Assembly: GCA_002104905.1 (NCBI GenBank)
Contig: MCFE01000021.1
Span: 62,001 to 126,000 of the forward strand
Length of the DNA: 64,000 nucleotides
Reading direction: 5' to 3'
Origin: Basidiobolus meristosporus CBS 931.73
Taxonomy: Eukaryota > Basidiobolomycota > Basidiobolomycetes > Basidiobolales > Basidiobolaceae
The position numbers and the translations under genes are program-made. Positions 14,241-27,600 of this stretch are shown here, in pieces. Every line of letters starts with the position of its first letter. Positions within the stretch are counted from its first letter, which is position 1. The notes under the pieces are model-generated. The model had not been told where the DNA came from. It saw nothing but the letters and a program-made list of their open reading frames with translations, and did not search any database.

Positions 14241-15763
14241 GTTCTGGCTTGGATTGCCATGCAGTTGATGCTTTCGTATATACTGTTTGCCACGTCATGT
14301 AGAGCCCATGATTGGGTCAATCTGAAGCTCAACGTGTGATGTATGAATCGTGATTATTCTCACCAATTTAGTTCTGGAGGTTGATTTCAATCGTTTCATT
14401 ACCTATCTGCATATAAATAACCCAAGAACACAAGAAGTGAAGTGAATAATATAATGTATTACTAACGTAAGTCTTACCAGTATAATAATGTTCCAAACCA
14501 GTCAGTGGCTTACTCCAGTGAGTAGTATGATGACGCTTTACAATTCAGAGTCGAAAATGTAATCGTAAGCTTTTCGGAATCGAAGAGATAATACACTAAG
14601 GAGAACTGTAGCCGCTATATTCGTAACATTCATCTGATATACGTGCATAGAGCAACTGAAGTGATACCATTTTTTGGATAGCGACTCCAGAAAACTGGAA
14701 GTGTATGGTCTATCATACATCATACCACAACAGGAATAATCCAGAGATTGAATGTATTTCCGCACAATGGTATAGAGTAACAGCCAGATGGAGATTTTTC
14801 AGGATGTTGGCTGACCTATCTGCAACAAGAAATTTCGTACAACTTGATAAACTCATATAACGAACAAGTTAGATCAAGCACAACGGCATTGTTTAATGAA
14901 ATGATGAAAAATACTTCACGAATTCCCGTTGTAGAATAAATTAAACTAGCCAGTTACATTCCATTCAACGCCATCAACACATTCCAATTTCCTTAAAAGA
15001 AACAACTAGAAGAGGACAGGCTTGAAAACCATTTAAACTCAATGGGTGGCTGAACTTGATGATCACAATTGCCAGACACCGTTTCAAACAAGTAAGAGCT
15101 TGTTGATCTCAAACTCCGTACCATACAGAAAGATAATGAATCTTCAGGCGTAATTAGTAACAAATTACAACTGATTACTCCATCGATTGTTAACTACTCA
15201 TTCAGCCTATGGGCTCATGAAGCAGTGACGTTAGTAAACTCGAAGACTGCTCGCGATCATGGTTTCTCACTAATGTTAATATCATGGTTCCCGGTTAACG
15301 GTTTCAAACTAATTTGTATACTCGCCGGTTTTAGAAAAGCAAAGAATATACCATTTATTATACCCAGGACTAAACCAAAATTGTCGGCATAGGTCGTCAA
15401 CGCTGATGACCATGACACGTCGTCCAAGATACCTCATAAAAGCACCTTCTGTTCAATTATTTAACAAAAATAAGAGAACTTCTAAAACTGGATGATCATT
15501 GTTTCCAATTGGTAATGAATTTATTTAGATACTGATTGTTCAAAACTGGAAATCATCTGGTAATCGTTGGGCTCCTTGTCACACTATGTACTCTATAAAA
15601 CCCTCCGATTAAGAGATTTTGTATGTGGTATTTCTTAATCAATTCCTTCGCTCTTTCGTAACTCGACAACCGTCTCTGGGTTGCGCTTCGCTCGTCTAGA
15701 TTCAACTCTTGAATCTCCGTTATTTGTAGTTAGGGCGTAGTGGATTCTTTTTCCAGTTTACCC
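14241..15763. other. Gene-poor intergenic region (1.5 kb)
   Basis: It lies between two divergent genes and shows no supported coding exon. Its right end carries a TATA-like element and a pyrimidine-rich leader belonging to the next gene. Confidence 0.4.
15594..15600 (+). promoter_or_regulatory. TATA-like element of the 193-aa orphan gene
   Basis: TATAAAA lies about 165 nt upstream of the ATG at 15764 and is followed by a C/T-rich stretch suitable for transcription start. Inferred. Confidence 0.35.
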
Positions 15764-16397
15764 ATGGCGATCAACAGAACTTCAGACCACTTGAGTGGTG
15801 TAAAGCCGGAAGGGCTTACTTCACCGAAATACGAAAGTCGTCAACAAATCGAGCACCTCAACGCAGTAAAACGAATGATATTGAGCCTTCGGTTAACTAG
15901 TAAGCTACTGGAAAATCCTAACCTTGTGGGCACCCTTATGCTGGATAAAGTCGATCAGTGTGAGCCAGAACATTTAGAGCCTGCTTTACTGCGTTTCGAT
16001 CAAGCTGTGGACAATTTTATTACCGTCACCAAGCAGCTCCACGAACTACAAAGAGCAGGGATAAAGATACTAGGTAGATCTAATCGGTCGAAGATCTCTA
16101 TATGGCTTAGAAAAGTGTTTCATTATAAACGGGGAATGAGTCAAGGTAAGCTTCAAAATAAGTGATGTACTTGCAGTAACTAACATGGTTAATTTAGAGG
16201 AGCCAGTATTAATGACAAGCCGCCTGAATCATGCCACCAAGATTATGACTGTAGCTAACCATCTGTTAAACTCGGATGTGAAACCAGCCAAGTTTAATCC
16301 ACCAGATGACTCTTTTCAAGCCAGCTTTATCACGACATTCGTGCTATTCCTCAGTACAATCAAGGAGGTTCGCAACAAAGCTTATTCTCTATTATAG
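15764..16397 (+). CDS. Hypothetical small helical protein
   Basis: I do not recognise this protein. Exon 1 (15764..16145) and exon 2 (16198..16397) join through an intron with donor GTAAGC, branch-like CTAAC and acceptor TTTAG to give 193 residues; the frame stays open across the splice. The body is mostly predicted helix with many Leu and charged residues (AVKRMILSLRLTSKLLENP; QAVDNFITVTKQLHELQRAG). A basic stretch (RSNRSKISIWLRKVFHYKR) occupies about residues 110-125. No signal peptide or clear membrane segment is seen. A GTG lies in frame 24 nt upstream, but the first ATG is at 15764. The upstream TATA element and the clean intron support a real gene; conservation is unknown. Confidence 0.5.
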
Positions 16398-17136
16398 ATT
16401 CGCCATTTGAGATGAAACAGTGAGCAATCCGAAGCCAAGACAACATAGAACAAGCACGGGCTTTGCTTTTTCACTTGCGCATTATCCTACACTAGCCGAC
16501 AATTGCTGTTTTTTATCGAGGATCTATTGTTTACTCCACAGTTCTATTTATTAGATCCCTTTTGTAAAATTCTTTCTCCGCTTCTAGTTCATGGTTTATC
16601 TTTCGGTGTGAAACAGTATTTTATGTAATTTAAATGACTATATATTACTCTTCGTATAACATACTGAGAACGGCAGGTTCCATTTCACTTGGATGTGCTT
16701 CAAAGTTGAACATCGTTAGCTAGTTCCTATTTAATCTAGATACTGGATGAATATACTAATACTGGTTAGCATTCTCTAGGAAGTGCACCGTCCTATATAT
16801 CTGGAGTAAGGCTCCCAGCTTATTATTTATCTAGATGGTCATTCAAATACAGGAGTATCCATTGCCTCTTTTGTGAGTTTGATGGATTCCCAATCTTCGT
16901 GCATCAACTAAATCAAGGAGGAATCTGAGACTGATTTTTGTTTATTAATGAAGCAAAAAGTTGGCCAACTCATAATTAACAACTGCAAAATGTTTCGCCT
17001 TATGAAAGGAAAAGGTTAAGTAAGGTAAGCGGAAATGTAAACCGCCCTTATGGTTTGTTTGGTTGGGCCGAACTGTATGAAACATAGTACTCAACGTTAG
17101 AATTGATTGAGCCCACTCTTCCATCCGATTTGCAAC
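16398..17136. other. Convergent intergenic region
   Basis: It lies between the 3' ends of the orphan gene and the VHS-GAT gene. It is AT-rich with no supported gene. Confidence 0.4.
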
Positions 17137-19058
17137 TTAAATAATCGCATGAGTAGAGACTGGAACTAGTGGCTTTTGCAACCCTGGTTCATCATCCGTT
17201 GTCTCGAATACTGCATTAGAGTTGAGTAAATGAACATATAATCGTCTTGATATGATTTAAACAGTCGCATACCTGCATAATCTGGTCGTTTACTAATTGA
17301 GGAGCCATCATTTTCAGTTATTGGCCGATTTATGGAGAGTCAAACGAATCATGAATATGCTTACCCTAGCTTCTTGTCTGAGGGCTTATTGCCCAGTTGA
17401 CTGCCTCCAGGATCGGCGAATGGGTCTTGTTCATGATCAGAGCCAAGGCTTGAGTGTGAAGTACTGAGTATTTATACGTAAGTGATGCGTAAACAAAAAT
17501 GACAAATGAAAGCCAACCCTGAGCCTGCTCCGATCGTTTCCTCATGTTGGATTAGGTCTGGTAATTCCTATAGGTTTCAAATTAATCAATTACTCCATCA
17601 TAACTGAGTGTGGTTATTTACCTGCTTCATAGAGTCGGTCAACGATGCTTTAGTAGCTGCAGCAACAAGTTGACGCTCAACCATCTCATTATAAAGGTTT
17701 AAGGTGTTTATGAGTTCGTGATTGACCTTCAGTAATGAGCCTTAAACGTTCGAAGAAACATTAGAATACGAGCTGCGTTGTGTATTTACCCAGCCTCTTA
17801 CTTAAATCAGCTTCGTTATCAGTAAGCGCAAGTATTTTTGCTATCTTAGCTTGTGATGATTTGCACTTCTCATAGAATTCCTAACAGACGTGCATTTGTT
17901 AAAAAAGTTATTTGATAAGGTTGCTATATTATTTACCTGAATCAAGTCATCTCTTGTTACATCAGTTGTTTCGGGGTCAGTGAAAGCAAGTGCTTCAGCC
18001 AACATTTGTGAATAACTCCGGCCAGAGTTGATAGTCTTTTCCACATGTTCAGTTGACTATTACATGCACTGAATTAGAAATCTTGATTCCAAATAATAGA
18101 AAACAATACATACAAGTTGTATATCTTCTGAGCTGTTGTTTGCTCTATTATCCCCCTGATTTAAAGAATTCATTAGTCATCGTCCACCATAGGATAACAA
18201 TTGACTGTTTTGAGATTAGTTACCGTAGGGATGCTACCTAAATATCGTTTAAAATTAACTCTCGGCCATTAAATTTAAGAGAGCGGCGTATTTACCTTGG
18301 AAAGCTAGTTTCTCGTACAAACTTTTGATCGGACTCATGCTTGGGTCATTTTCGAAAGTCACCGTCCAAATTTGCAGAAGCTCTATTACACGATTCCGTA
18401 CAATAACGTCACTGTACTAACAATTAGAAACGGTAAATAAAATTCACATATTATTTCCATTGAGCGATTATAATGCATACTCTAGAAGTGACTAATTTCT
18501 GTAGTGTGTTGAGAAATTTATCCGAAATGATGTAGCCTATATAATTGAATATTAGCACACAGTTACCAAGCACCTTTGTTATGTCCAGTATCAGTTATGA
18601 TGCACTGAAACTATGACCATACCATAAAATTTAGCCCCATATCGTTCGATCAAACTCTCATAAAGCTTCAAACAAAACGGAAGTTAGCATGTTTCAAGCA
18701 TCAGTAACTGTGCTCAACTTACTGATAGGCTAATCAAGACTGCCTGGGACTCTCGAGATTTGAGTTTGTTTTGTAAAGCCTTCGCCGCCTCTTTCATTCT
18801 GGATTTGGAGGAAGTATTTACACATAACTTTGTCTGATAATGCTTAATTGAAGTTTCGTACCCATTTTCTCTTGAGTTCACCAGGTTACACAATTGGCCC
18901 AAATCATCTTTAGAATAGTCTGGTTTCTTTACAAGCTTGTCTATAGAATAAATTCAAGATGTGAGCTTCACTTGTTTACAAGTACAATGTAATTAACGAT
19001 GTTAATAATTTGACAAACCTATGCTATCAGACACAGGGTTGGAGCCAAAAAATTTCAT
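17137..19058 (-). CDS. VHS-GAT domain protein (LSB5/TOM1-like endocytic adaptor)
   Basis: A multi-exon gene runs from ATG 19058 (MKFFGSNPVSDSI spliced to DKLVKKPDYS) to a stop at 17137. The N-terminal 150 residues are a helical solenoid: EAAKALQNKLKSRESQAVLISL, then YIISDKFLNTLQKLVTS and VRNRVIELLQIWTVTF. This is the layout of a VHS domain, including the V..R.LELL-type helix. Downstream exons (EKTINSGRSYSQMLAEAL; EFYEKCKSSQAKIAKIL; LLKVNHELINTLNLYNEMV) match the three-helix GAT domain. A tail contains DPFADP, a possible EH/clathrin-adaptor-type motif. Yeast Lsb5, 354 residues with the same order, links actin patches, Arf and ubiquitin; a role in endocytic or endosomal sorting is inferred. At least nine short introns are present, so exact exon edges need checking. 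Confidence 0.75.
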
Positions 19059-21632
19059 TAGAATATATGGAATTAAGATGTATAGTATGTGACGGGGGAG
19101 TTTTAACGAGATAGAAAGCTACTGTTTCTAAGAGGGTCAAGGTTGGTCGTATTTTCAATAGAGTAGTCAAAGAAAGGGATTGATAGAGGGGTTAAATCAA
19201 GTGGAAATTACGGACCACGCTTTACAAATCTAATATGGTCGGAGTAAAAAAGCAGTACCAATTATTGCGTCAAATGGAAATGCTCAAACCAATAAGACAG
19301 CACCGGTAAGTGATTGGATATGGCAGTATCTATTAATGTTGATGCTATAGATTTAAATCAATCAGTAGTCTTTCCATGCCCATCATTCAACAAAGTCATA
19401 GGAAACATATTCCTAACAAAGTAGCTAAGGGCTTCCAAAACTAGATGCCAAGATTCAGATTGTTTATACACCGCATAGCACATGTTCAGGGTCTCTGCAT
19501 TGTACCGTATATATATTAAATTAGAATTTCTACACCTTCTCTAGACTGTTCTGCAGAAAATCGTGAATGATACATACAAACTCCCTACCGACGTTTATGC
19601 TACACAGATGAATGCAAAAGAACTTGGCTGATAAAGTACTTGTTGGTTGATGATTGGTGTAATAAGGGCATATAGCTGGCTGATCGTTAGTCAGATAGAC
19701 TAGCCAATACTGAACTTGCTTAATTCTGAAGCAGTTTAAACCTGAAGACATGAAGGAATTTGTTAACTTGTTTTATTCATGTTACCATGTTAATCTTTGA
19801 TTTGTCTAACAAAACTGCTAAATTCCATGGACTTTGAAGGCTCGAGCTCAATTTTGCATAACCACGCTGTGCCAACTTCGTAAGTGTGGATATATATATA
19901 TATATATATTAGAGATTATAAAAGGTGATGAGCATTGGTGAACTATCGCAACACTTTGGCGGGATTACATCAGGAACAGCTTGGCTCAGAACACCCAGGC
20001 TTCCAAGCATCTTGTAGCTCATTTTATCATCCCTTTCGTCGGGCATTGATACAACAATGTATGTTCTCTTAATTGGACAGGGCACAGCCCCCACTGGTTG
20101 AAAGCATTATACACCTGTCTTCACAGTTTCAGTTCATAGCTCAATTAATAATAATGATGAGCTAGTGGAATGGAGAGCTCCCAAAACATCCATCGCATGG
20201 CCAGGAAAGCAGGATAATGCCCAATCATAACGCCATTACAGAGACATCTTGAATTCCTATTCGACTCACGGAAATTGTAGATCAGAATCAACAGGACTTT
20301 GTTGGTACACAGAGAAACTGGAAATTCATGCAAACCCCATGTAGCTTGCTCTAAAAAGGATTCAAATTACAAAACTGATACTAAACAGGAAAATTCGTCT
20401 GAACAATGCCTATACACAGGACAAAGGTTCCTTTATTATCTGATGGTCAAGACAATGTACTATCTTCCCAAGAAGGGACAATATGTGGAAATAGATGTCA
20501 ATTATCATTTGTTGTGTATTCTAGCATAGCATCGATAATAGGAAAAGGGAATTTCCCAACTGTGTCTCCTAGGGTAATGTTGCGTCACATGGATTTAATT
20601 GTTCTTCTTTGTATAGAGACTTCGAAACAGAACGGCATTCGATATAAGCCCACTTTGGAAAAGCGCATAATTGATATTGAACAATTAAGGAAATAGTACA
20701 ACCAAAAAGGGTGTCACACAAATATTAGAATATCTCGCTTGACCAGATTAGTAACGTCAAGGTTCCTAAAACCTCACCGATTCATTGCAAATCAGATATA
20801 ATCAATAGCCTGTGGTTGCCTCCTATACGATGAACATGGTTAGTACTCATTTCCATATTAATTATTTTGTACGGCACCTGTATGCTGCCATTACTTACTC
20901 TTCGTTTGACCAAACGCGGCCTCATAATCCATCTATGATTACCCACGGAATGCAACTAAACACGAACATGTAGACGAGGTACTCATCCGGGTGGTAGAAC
21001 GGGTATGGACACCGAAGCTTACGCTTCTGACAACATATGGAAGATGTGTGGGCATCCTTTAATGTCTCAAACCACCCAGGGGTTTGGTGTTCATAGATGC
21101 CATTCTGAAGTATTTTCTCTTACAATTAAACAGAAATGAATGAAATTACCACAAAATTCAGATTCAGGGGTCCGAATGATAGAAAGACTAATGCTAATTT
21201 AGGTCCTTATGCTATGTCCGTAGTATTCTTCACTTGATCTCACATTCGTATATATCCCGATTATTACATCAATTTATTAATCACCAATTCTGGTTGGTTT
21301 TACGGTTACACTTGGTTAATGGATGCCCAGTCAGTCCCCGAACAACTGATTCTAAATTATTTGAAAAGTGCCTTGCAATTTCTTTTGCACTTTTGTTTGC
21401 GAAACAAAGCATCCTTCTTGACTCCCATATTTGTTCTTGTTTGTATAGTTCGTTTCGATTGCGTGTATACACTCAAAATCCTTGACAGCTATCCTTCATG
21501 AATAGCAGCTTCGAAGTTTCAGTGTCGTTCTAATCACCTTACCTTTTTCTGCGATTCATAGTATTACTTCGACTTGTTTTCTATCTCCTACACAGAGAAT
21601 ATTTATAATATACACCAACCACTGGTGTAGAG
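19059..21632. other. Gene-poor intergenic region (2.6 kb) with a (TA)n tract
   Basis: This is one of the two longest empty stretches, between the divergent VHS-GAT and BEM2-like genes. Open frames up to 96 codons occur around 20145-20696 but show no recognisable domain. The right end (21520-21632) is pyrimidine-rich and probably carries the BEM2-like promoter and leader. Confidence 0.4.
19891..19909. repeat. (TA)n simple repeat
   Basis: A tract of about nine uninterrupted TA dinucleotides. Simple microsatellite; no function inferred. Confidence 0.9.
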
Positions 21633-24600
21633 ATGAGCTCTTCTCAGAATAGCTTCAAAGCATATCCCAGGAGCCCCGACTCTAAATACAACTATCCACC
21701 AACCAAAGGCGCCACAACTTCCAGCGGTATCCCACCTTCTGACAGCCCTCGAGTTAGACAGATAAAAACCTCGCAGTCCAAATCTTCTTTTTCCAATGCT
21801 TTTACTGCACTTTTTGGAAAATCTCGAACAGTGCCTGGAGATGATTCGTTGTACCTGAGTAGGAACTCAGAGTTCTACGATATGTCACCTGAGCGCATCT
21901 CAGTAAACGTCTCTCGCGGAGACACAGTGATATCTTCCTTTTTACCTGAAATAGAGTCAATGCCGCAACTTACTATTTATCCGGAGCCTGATAAGGAGCC
22001 AGTTGCAGTGGATAATATTGAGCCGGCTAAAGCCAAAGAGGAAGTCCCGATACGTTCAACTATCACCGAGCTACCGCAGCCGCGCTCTTCTTCGCTTAAA
22101 ACTAGCAAGGAAAAGATTAAAAGACATACAAAAGGCTCACCCAGCACAGTTGCCATTACCAAAGAAGGGTATCTCAACAAGAAAGCCGATCTTTACCAAG
22201 GTAGTACTATGGGACTAAGTAGAAGCTGGAAGGTATATCGAGTCATGTTAAAGGGGTCCAAGCTGTATTTCTATAAGCCTCCGTCGGAGAGCGAACTTAA
22301 GAGTATATTCCCGTTGACAACCATAGAAAAGAGACCGCTTACCATAGCGACAACATCACTAGGACCCCCAGTATCATCCGCTTTTTCACCTTCTACTCAT
22401 TCACCAGACCTTAGTGATAAGGGGATCCCGTTGAATAGCGCCAATTTCGCCAATTCCGCTCGAGTGCTAATTTTTGAGCCGATACCAAGATCAAACGATC
22501 GTCACTTATCGATTTCTTTCCCGATACCAGTTGATGAGCCACTTTATTACCGTTATTGTTACGGTGAATGCTTCACAGAAGTGGACCCCGGGAACTTTCG
22601 CTTCAAACGTTTCGTTTGTTTGCTTATTTTCAACGACACGATAATGATATGCAAACGCAAATGGGTTCGAAACAATAGACCTAGTATCTTTGATGCAGTC
22701 GGAGATGCCATTCGTTTTGCTAGCTCTTCTGGCTCTGGTCCACATCCAGACATATTTGATGATAAATCTGGGAACTCCGCCAAGGGCTACTTTACAAAAT
22801 GGAAGCATGATACTACTTTGCCTATTGAACGTGTTGATGTAATCGAGGCATCGTCCACCTCATTCTCCTATTCAAATAACCAAAGTTCCACCGGCACTAC
22901 GAATAGGTCGACGCTTTTCTCACTTTCAAACTCCTCCGCGTCTTCATTGTTCGGATCATCGTTCGATGTTTCGCAGTTAACGTCGGGAAATGTTCAGGCC
23001 ATTCAAATTTTCGTAACCGGTCCTAACGCTACTCAAAGACTTTTTGTGGCTAAAACGGATGAACAGCGTATTACTTGGTTGAACAAGTTTAGTACCGTCA
23101 AAAATTCGCACGGGAAGAAAGCCGGGAAAAAAAGCGATGAAGTTCCCCGAACTCTTTCAAGAGTCGCAGATCCGAACTTCAGTAAGGTAGATTTGATGAG
23201 GGCACAGAGTAAATTGAATTCCAAGAAAAGCGACCCTGTCATCAGAGGTAGATTGTACTGGAGTACGGCTCAACATCCAGAACTGGTGCTTTCGCAACTG
23301 TACAACACGAACTCTAGTGATGGTGCCTCAGCAGAGCCAGCATTTTTCAAGGTGAATGGAGGTACCATAGATTCATTAATTCATGAATTACTATTCGGCA
23401 ATATTACAAATCGAAGACAAAAACAAAGTGGAGATATATCAACCCCTAATGAGGATTATATCAGCATTTTCTTGTCTACTTATTACTTATTCACGTCACC
23501 ATCACATGTGCTCCGAGAGATCCGTAGGTGCGTTGGCATGGTTGTTTTTGATGATGAACTGGATGAGCAGGGAAAAATGGTTCTTGAGCGTTTAACGACC
23601 ATTCTCCGACTTTGGATAGAGGATTTCAACGAAGACATGGATGAAAAGTTACAGAAAGATATTGAGAGCTTGGTGAAAGAAACTTTAGAGAAGCACAATA
23701 TCGACGGATTTAGTGAGCTGATTCAATTCTTAGAGAAACCCAATAATGGCCCAGCTAGACTTCAATTATCAAAAGAGCAGCCTTTACAATCTAGTACCGA
23801 GGCGGAGGATACTTCTCTTTTGCATCTTCTTCCGGATCTCTCTAACCTTGCTCGTTCGGGTTTGACTCCAACTTTGTTTCTAAAGATACCCGCTCAGGAC
23901 TTTGCTGAGCAGCTATATATTTTCCACAACCGACGTCGAATGGAGATTACAGATCACAATCTACTTCATATTCGTAATTTCCTTCCGTTTAACGAGTATT
24001 CCCCAGCTTCTGCCAACTCGAAAAAGCTGAATCCATTTATATGCACATTGTCAAGTCCCCACTTCCTGACTCAGCTGATCCATACTCACCTGGTAACCAC
24101 AGCTCAATCAATGCACTCGTCCAGAAGAAGTACAATTTTATTACACTGGATCCGCACTGGTATTGCATGCCAACAGCTTGGAGATATGGCCTCTTGGGTT
24201 TCCATTGCTTTAGGAGTGTGTAGTCCTGCAGTTGTAAGACTAAGAGAAACGTGGAAAGGAATTCCGGATGCGCTAAAGGTTCAAATTGCTTCTGAATGGG
24301 TACCTCGATTGGTTGATTATGGCCTCTATGGTACTGAGATCTCCGACCTTGCAAGGCTTAGCAGTGTCATCAATGGCAGCGCTGACAAGGCTATGATCAA
24401 AGGACAAATCCCGTATTTTGGCGCAATTAAACAAGCCATTGAAAGAATAGACAAGGCGGTTCCTAGTGCCTTGAATACCGATAGCAATGGAAGTACCAAC
24501 TCTGGAAGGAGCGGGAATACCAGCACATCCGTTGTAAATTTTGACAAGTATCGTCAAATGTACCTTGTTTTCATCCGCGCAAAGAGAGAATGGTGCCGTT

Positions 24601-27600
24601 CCCGTGCTCGATCATCGCCGACTGCTTCCAACACACCACACTGTAAACCACTTCAGATCTATTTTGATGGCATGCTATCCAACGACGATCCTACTTTGGA
24701 ATTTGATGTCAAGCATATCTTCCAGTGTTCACTGGATTCCGAGCCACCCATAGGTAGCCGCTACTACGAGGAAATTTACAAAAATCATCCCAATCGTATT
24801 TTAGGTTACCAGCCTCTACAATTCCCGGTTACTACACCGTATTCTCCGTCCTATTTGGAAATGCTTGCGACTTGTATGGCAACACAATCTGATTATGGCA
24901 TGAAGCCCAACGACGGTAGGGAATTTTCTCCCAATCATATTGAACGTGGCCGGTCCCCCACCATGTATGGTTCTGCTCGTCCAGGGAATGTCAATGAGAA
25001 TGTGAAAACAACCGTGCCACTATCAATCGATGTATATCAAGCTCGCAAGCGAACCCAATCGCTTACAACTAGCCCGGTAATGAACAGGCCAATCTCGCCT
25101 ATTGAAACCATCGGAAAATCAGGATGGTGGGGCTTTATGCAGAAGCAATACGACCAACAACATCTTTCGAACGCCAGTTGGATTCCGGACCTTCTGAAGA
25201 AAAATGAAATCCTACTCTTTGCTAGCAATAAGGAGCTTGTTTTCAAAGTCTCAAAGAATGACTTCTTTGAGTTGCGTAATCCCTCCTCGCCCCTAAGAGT
25301 TTATGTTAAAGGGGGTACGCTAGATCGACTCATTGACATTTTGGTTTTCGGTGTGCAACGTTATAACGACGAATTGGTTACTGAGTCCGATCATCCCTTC
25401 ACTATCGGCAAGTCAAGCTATCTTGAGATTGATGAGGACGAATATTCAGAAACATTCTTTCTGTCTTATCGAAGCTTTTGCATCCCCAGTGCACTGCTGG
25501 ATCACCTGCGTAAGCGGTATATGAAAGCCAAAAAAACTGTCGACAAGAAGTCAAGAAACCCTGAAGACCAGGAGAACCTGGAAGGCGTGTCGTGGATAAA
25601 GTTGCGTATTGTCACGATGTTTGAGTATTGGTTGAAAAACCATTTCCACGATTTTATGGACAGCTTAGAGGTTAGGGACAAAGCCTGCGCTTTTTTGGAC
25701 GCCGTAATCAAGCTGGAAATCAACAATCTGTCACGTTGTGCTGAGGGTGATTCTGGTTGGCGACTTTCTGACAAGTTGGTTAATTTCGCAAATAGACTGA
25801 AGAAGTTTATTGTCGCTACGTCATTGAAACCATCCCCACTCTCAGTGCAGCCCAGAGAATTGTCCATTACTGTCCCGAAGATGCACACCAACTCTGATCC
25901 CGATTACTTTAATCTGCCTTTTGAGCCCCAGTCTTCACCAAAGTCCGCGGATACCCCTCAAGCGATATGTCAAGGTGTAGATGGAAAAGCTCCTCGAGAT
26001 TTGGTTGCGGCTATCAACCAATGTATATTTAATCTGTTTTCCCCTATCCCGCTCCACGATTGGGTTTATGCCCTGAGCGATCTGGAGCTTCAAACCATTG
26101 ATCCACTGGCTTGGCATCCAAAAAAGAAACCTGCGCCTGTAACCGACGATGAGGTGATATTTTCCGACATTTATATTGCCATTGAACATTGCCGCCATTC
26201 AATTGCCTCTAGTAGTAATTCTCAAGCTAGCAGCACTCTCTTTTCAACAGTCCCGAGCTCAATCGTCGCCCTCTTTCGGATTCATGAGGCTATCAAAGTT
26301 TGGGTCATTTCGGAGATAGCTTCGTTGACAATTGACTATAAGTTGAGAATATCAAGAATTGAGAAATTCATTGAGATGATCTTAATATGCCGATACGAAA
26401 TGTCTGCTCTGGGGCCTGGCCGCATCAAGACATTTAGCCAACTAGGTGTATCGGGAGACTTGGGTGGAAAACAGAAGCTTTATGTTCCATCGTTCGTGGA
26501 ATCCGCGATAATAGCTGGCTTAATCAGTCCCGAAAGCAGAGCTTTTACTAAGGCTTGGAACGACGTATCCCAAAACCATAATTGTGGTCTGGACACACTC
26601 CATTCCCTGATAAATGGATTCGATATCAGCTTAGCTTCCGGATCTCCATTCTCGTCTCAATTTCAGGATTCGTCTACCACAGAGCCGCTTGGTCTTGTTC
26701 CATCCCTTGGCTGGATGATAGAAAGTATTTTGGAGATATTCTATTACCTCCCCGATCTCTTGTTTACTTCCGGACATCTGATTAACTTCGACAAGAGACT
26801 ACACATTTACTACCTAATTAGCTCATTCAGAGAATGGACTTCTCAATGTAGCTTATCCCAATCACCGAATCAAGACGTTGACATGAGCTTCTTGATTTCT
26901 CAGAGTGGATACGCTACAAAGCCAGATATTCGACAGGTGAAGGAGTTTGCAGCCCGTGAAAATGCCCTAATTCGGTTCAACTCTAATGGTAGTGCTAATG
27001 GCAACAGCTGGTCTTCATCTCATCATTCAATGCCGATTCGAAAAGTGTTCGCAAAATTGATTCATGAAGAGCAAGAGAAATTCAAGCGCGATACAAGAGA
27101 GCGGGAACGTCTAGAGCGGGAGGCTAGAGAATATCAGTTAAACGTGCAAAGGAAGATGCACGAGGAGGCCAAGATCATTGAAAAGCGAGTAAAAGAACAA
27201 CAACAACGTCGTGCCAAAACCAAGGAATTAGAGATGATGACAAATCTAATGAAAACTGTCCGGACAACCGATTCTGTATGCGAGAGTTCTGCCAAGTCAC
27301 CCGTTGCTGAGCCTGTTGCTTCTTACTTTTCAACCACACCTGATTCAATGAGCACACGTAATAGAGACTCGGAAATTCCTCGTACTTCTTCGTTGCCCTC
27401 CTTTTTGTCGAAGGCGCCCACAGTTAAGCCATCGCTGGCCATTAACCTTATCGACTCCACAATCTCTGTAGAGCATTCTCACGCAAAGCGAGATCACGTT
27501 TTCAAGGTGGAGTCAGAAGAAGGATGCCAGTATTATCTGCAGGCTATTGACCGGCAAGATATGATGGACTGGGTTCAGGCCATAAGTGATGCAGCTAAGG

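Noticed and set aside
20145-20696. Short frames on both strands in the 19-21.6 kb gap
   Set aside because: No ortholog-like motif, no coherent splicing, and mutual overlap.
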